Shown here piece by piece: positions 61,530 through 64,000 of a stretch of 64,000 nucleotides of DNA. Numbering within the stretch: the stretch's first letter is position 1; every line of letters begins with the position of its first letter. The notes beneath the pieces are model-generated. The model was given only the letters and a program-made list of their open reading frames with translations, ran no database searches and was not told the DNA's origin. This DNA comes from URNF01 sp045638005. Lineage in GTDB: Bacteria; Bacillota; Clostridia; Oscillospirales; Acutalibacteraceae. The stretch lies in assembly GCA_045638005.1 (NCBI GenBank), contig JAZUAN010000053.1, positions 13,091 through 77,090 of the forward strand. Reading direction: 5' to 3'. A program made the position numbers and the translations under genes.

Positions 61530-62373
61530 AGATATCCGTGTACTCATTGTGGGGCTCGGTCTCATCGGCGGTAGTTACGCCAAAGCGCTGACAAAACGCG
61601 GTTTTCGTGTCTGGGCCATTACCAAAGACCAATCTTCCATCAACTACGCCATCGGTAACGGCTTCATCGAAACGGGCAGTACCACCGTTGACCCCACATT
61701 AGTCGAGCAAGCGAACCTTATCGTATTTGCATTATATCCGCAGGTGTTTATCGACTGGATAAAAGAATACCAACATCTGTTTTCGCCAAATACGATACTC
61801 ACCGACGTAACGGGTGTCAAACGCTCCGTGGTATACGAAATACAAAGCATATTGCGTCCTGACGTGGAATTTATCGCCGCGCACCCGATGGCGGGTAAAG
61901 AAGTATGCGGCGTACAAAACAGCGACGAAAAAATTTTTGAAAAAGCCAATTATATCGTCACCCCTACCGATAAAAACACCGACGAAGCTATCGCGTTTTG
62001 CGAACAACTGGGTTGGGCGTTGGGGTTTGCAAACGTATCCCGCTTGTCCCCTGAAGAGCACGATGATATGATCGGTTTTTTGTCACAGCTGACCCACTGT
62101 ATCGCGGTGTCGCTGATGAACTGTAACGATACCCCCGGTATGGAAGCATATACCGGCGACTCATTCCGCGATCTGACACGCATCGCGCGTATCAACGATC
62201 AAATGTGGTCTGAGCTGTTTATACGCAACCGTGAAATGTTATTAAAGCACATGGATGCATTCAGCGAGACCTTTGATGCGTTCCGCGAAATGCTCAAAAA
62301 CAACGATGTAGAAGGTATGCGCACCGCTATGCGGTATTCGACAGAGCGACGTGCATTATTCGATAAAAAGTGA
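61516..62373 (+). CDS. tyrA: Prephenate dehydrogenase
   Basis: TyrA oxidises prephenate to hydroxyphenylpyruvate. The 285 residues have the dinucleotide loop IVGLGLIGGSYAKAL near 10-24, AAHPMAGKEVCG near 121 with the catalytic histidine and LTHCIAVSL near 193. No ACT domain follows, unlike in Bacillus TyrA, so feedback by tyrosine may act elsewhere. GGAGGTGATCCGCG lies before the start, which overlaps the end of aroA by 14 bases. Confidence 0.94.
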   Translation: MKLNKDIRVLIVGLGLIGGSYAKALTKRGFRVWAITKDQSSINYAIGNGFIETGSTTVDPTLVEQANLIVFALYPQVFIDWIKEYQHLFSPNTILTDVTGVKRSVVYEIQSILRPDVEFIAAHPMAGKEVCGVQNSDEKIFEKANYIVTPTDKNTDEAIAFCEQLGWALGFANVSRLSPEEHDDMIGFLSQLTHCIAVSLMNCNDTPGMEAYTGDSFRDLTRIARINDQMWSELFIRNREMLLKHMDAFSETFDAFREMLKNNDVEGMRTAMRYSTERRALFDKK

Positions 62374-62400
62374 ACTGTCCCTCGAAAGGAGAACCCCAAA

Positions 62401-63429
62401 ATGAACATGCAATTTATCGGCAAGCTGCCCATTCCCCAGGAAATAAAGGCGCAATATCCCTTGGGCGAAGAGGTAGCAGAGATCAAAGTACAGCGCGATA
62501 AAGAGATCGCCCGCGTCTTTGCAGGCGAAGACGACCGCATGGTACTGGTCATCGGCCCCTGCTCAGCTGACCGCGAGGATGCTGTGCTGGAATATATCGG
62601 CAAACTGCGCGGGGTACAGGATAAGGTCAAGGACAAACTCATCATCATCCCCCGCATCTACACCAACAAACCGCGCACCACCGGTGCCGGTTACAAAGGC
62701 ATGCTGCACTATCCCGATCCGGGTGAAAAACCCAATCTCATCAAGGGCGTTATCGCCATCCGTAAGCTGCACATGAAGGCGCTGTCTGAATACGGACTGA
62801 GCAGCGCAGATGAGATGCTGTATCCCGAAAACCACCGCTATCTCAACGATCTGCTGTCTTACGTTGCGGTGGGTGCGCGTTCGGTAGAAAACCAACAGCA
62901 CCGTCTGACCGCGAGTGGTCTTGCCATTCCGGTTGGTATGAAAAACCCCACCAGCGGTGATTTATCTGTTATGATGAATGCCATCTATGCGGGTCAGCAT
63001 TCTCATACCTTCTGCTACCGCAACTGGGAGGTCAAAAGTCAGGGAAATCCGTATACTCACGCGATCTTACGCGGATATGTGGATGAAGAAGGTAAAGCGT
63101 ATCCAAATTATCATTATGAAGATTTGGTGCGGCTTTGCAACCTGTACGCCGAATCGGGATTACAAAATCCCGGCGTTATCGTGGACACCAACCACTCCAA
63201 TTCCGGTAAAAAATATTTGGAACAGGTGCGCATCACCAAAGAGGTGCTGCATAGTTGCCGTTACAATCCGGAAGTGCGCCGCTTAGTCAAAGGCTTCATG
63301 ATCGAAAGCTATCTTGTGGACGGCGCGCAATCGGTGGACGGCGATGTATACGGTCAGTCCATCACAGACCCTTGCATCGGTTGGGAGAAAACCGAACGCC
63401 TCATCCTCGACATTGCAGATGTATTATAA
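62401..63429 (+). CDS. aroF: 3-deoxy-7-phosphoheptulonate synthase, AroG/AroF type
   Basis: This is the first step of the pathway, joining PEP and erythrose 4-phosphate. The 342-residue enzyme is of the class I alpha group known from E. coli AroF/G/H: VIGPCSAD near 50, KPRTTGAGYKG near 89, VAVGARSVENQQHRL near 157 and VDTNHSNSGKK near 261. It lacks a fused chorismate mutase or ACT domain. AAAGGAGAACCCC precedes ATG 62401. It is the last gene of the operon, followed by a terminator. Confidence 0.96.
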   Translation: MNMQFIGKLPIPQEIKAQYPLGEEVAEIKVQRDKEIARVFAGEDDRMVLVIGPCSADREDAVLEYIGKLRGVQDKVKDKLIIIPRIYTNKPRTTGAGYKGMLHYPDPGEKPNLIKGVIAIRKLHMKALSEYGLSSADEMLYPENHRYLNDLLSYVAVGARSVENQQHRLTASGLAIPVGMKNPTSGDLSVMMNAIYAGQHSHTFCYRNWEVKSQGNPYTHAILRGYVDEEGKAYPNYHYEDLVRLCNLYAESGLQNPGVIVDTNHSNSGKKYLEQVRITKEVLHSCRYNPEVRRLVKGFMIESYLVDGAQSVDGDVYGQSITDPCIGWEKTERLILDIADVL

Positions 63430-63442
63430 CCAAAACACGCAC

Positions 63443-63476
63443 AAAGACCACCGGTAAATTCACCGGTGGTCTTTTA
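63443..63476 (+). terminator. Terminator of the aromatic operon
   Basis: AAAGACCACCGGT (63443-63455) and ACCGGTGGTCTTT (63462-63474) pair perfectly over AAATTC and are followed by T-rich sequence. Confidence 0.9.
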
Positions 63477-63564
63477 ATTTTTCACCCCCCGTCCCATGGT
63501 TGCATAGTATGAGAAGGGCGCGATAAAACGCCTATAAGAACAGCATCCGCGGAGGTGAAATATC

Positions 63565-63801
63565 ATGTGTAACGGATTTTTGTTCGTCATCGCTGCCTGG
63601 TTGATCCTGTGCAACCGCGACAATGACGAGTATGAATGCAATCACAACCATTCGGGCTGCGGTAACTGGAATTGCAACAATAATTGGAATTACAGCCGCA
63701 ACAACGGTTGTCGTTGCAACAATGGTTGCGAGGTCGCCGAAAACGATAACGATGACTGCAACCGCGTGCGCGTCGTGCGCAACAACTGCAACTGCCAGTA
63801 A
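63565..63801 (+). CDS. Small Asn/Cys-rich protein of unknown function
   Basis: The 78-residue protein was not matched to any family. It begins with a short hydrophobic stretch (GFLFVIAAWLILC, about 4-16), too short for a sure membrane helix, then turns into a chain with 21 asparagines and 11 cysteines (Cys2, 16, 25, 32, 37, 49, 51, 55, 65, 75, 77) and few other hydrophobic residues except three tryptophans. GGAGGTG eight bases before ATG and a tight terminator after it make it a real gene. Such composition is known among spore-coat and metal-binding small proteins, but nothing here proves either role. It stands alone. Confidence 0.75.
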   Translation: MCNGFLFVIAAWLILCNRDNDEYECNHNHSGCGNWNCNNNWNYSRNNGCRCNNGCEVAENDNDDCNRVRVVRNNCNCQ

Positions 63802-63807
63802 ACGTAA

Positions 63808-63845
63808 AAACTCCCGCCTTTTGCGATCGCAAAGGACGGGAGTTT
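63808..63845. terminator. Two-way terminator between the Asn/Cys-rich gene and the ABC ATPase
   Basis: AAACTCCCG and CGGGAGTTT pair, with an inner stem CCTTT/AAAGG around GCGATCGC, between convergent genes. Confidence 0.85.
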
Positions 63846-63853
63846 ATATTTTG

Positions 63854-64000
63854 TTACAGCACGCAGCTTAAAAATTCTTTGGTGCGTTCTTCTTTTGGGT
63901 TATTGAATATCTCGTCGGGTGTGCCTTCCTCGCAGATCACACCGTCCGACATAAAGATCACGCGATCCGCAACATCACGAGCAAAGCCCATTTCGTGGGT
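63854..64000 (-). CDS. Amino-acid ABC transporter ATP-binding protein (GlnQ-like), 3' end only
   Basis: The visible 48 codons are the C-terminal end of an ABC ATPase: THEMGFARDVADRVIFMSDG contains the switch histidine (key part THEMGFA), followed by EEGTPDEIFNNPKEERTKEFL, the usual end of polar amino-acid transporters (key part TPDEIFNNP). The gene runs past the window edge. The THEMGFA form is typical of GlnQ/ArtP-like proteins. Confidence 0.88.
   Translation of the reverse strand, partial: THEMGFARDVADRVIFMSDGVICEEGTPDEIFNNPKEERTKEFLSCVL

Noticed and set aside
63476..63564. Short gap before the Asn/Cys-rich gene searched for a leader peptide or riboswitch
   Set aside because: Only a ribosome site and GC-rich spacer were seen; no stable paired elements.

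Overview
The window looks like chromosomal DNA of an anaerobic, Gram-positive bacterium of the class Clostridia, probably an Oscillospirales (Ruminococcaceae-like) gut organism. This is inferred from gene content: a Firmicutes division and cell-wall cluster, a MurE with the DNPR motif of meso-diaminopimelate ligases, a T-box leader on thrS, HPr kinase, WhiA, AddAB, an oxygen-scavenging flavodiiron protein with rubredoxin, and no outer-membrane genes. No phage, transposase, CRISPR array or rRNA was seen. Codon use is fairly even across the intact genes.

Layout. 1-9.0 kb (+): division and cell-wall cluster: PBP (3' end), murE, mraY, ftsW, murG, murA, ftsQ, ftsZ; murD and murF are absent from it. 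9.0-11.2 kb: T-box leader and thrS. 11.3-14.8 kb: self-regulated GntR/ABC-ATPase/membrane-protein cassette behind a strong promoter with a perfect palindrome. 14.9-18.5 kb: glgP (-), an SGNH hydrolase (+), tRNA-Ser(CGA) and a tight cluster of palindromes. 18.5-22.2 kb: ZIP transporter, rubredoxin, flavodiiron protein and ferredoxin (-), divergent from a Crp/Fnr regulator (+). 22.3-24.4 kb: secreted GH25 lysozyme lipoprotein and a cyclase-family hydrolase. 24.5-31.5 kb: addB-addA. 31.5-34 kb: an AraC regulator divergent from galK and galT, both wrecked by internal deletions and frame changes. 34-40 kb (-): folD, lgt, two M16-family proteins, and a CapA/CapB-like tyrosine-kinase pair. 40-41.6 kb: azlCD and gene debris. 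41.6-51.8 kb (-): hprK, glucokinase, murB, rapZ, a decayed GH3 glucosidase, whiA, dnaE, pfkA, read as one long operon. 52-54 kb: MATE pump and a DUF1643 protein. 54.2-63.4 kb (+): nine genes encoding the whole route from PEP and erythrose 4-phosphate to phenylalanine and tyrosine, including an AroE-AroK fusion. 63.5-64 kb: a small Asn/Cys-rich protein and the 3' end of an amino-acid ABC ATPase (-).

How it works together. Most genes are housekeeping: wall precursor synthesis and division, repair of double-strand breaks, carbon-flow control (HprK, glucokinase, PfkA, GlgP) and aromatic amino-acid synthesis. The accessory interest lies in a compact oxygen/redox module with matching GTTGAA operators, in sugar-use genes decaying in the same way (ends kept, middle lost), in a terminator-like hairpin pressed against the ZIP start codon, and in the unclassified Asn/Cys-rich protein. 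No clearly new defence or biosynthetic system was found.
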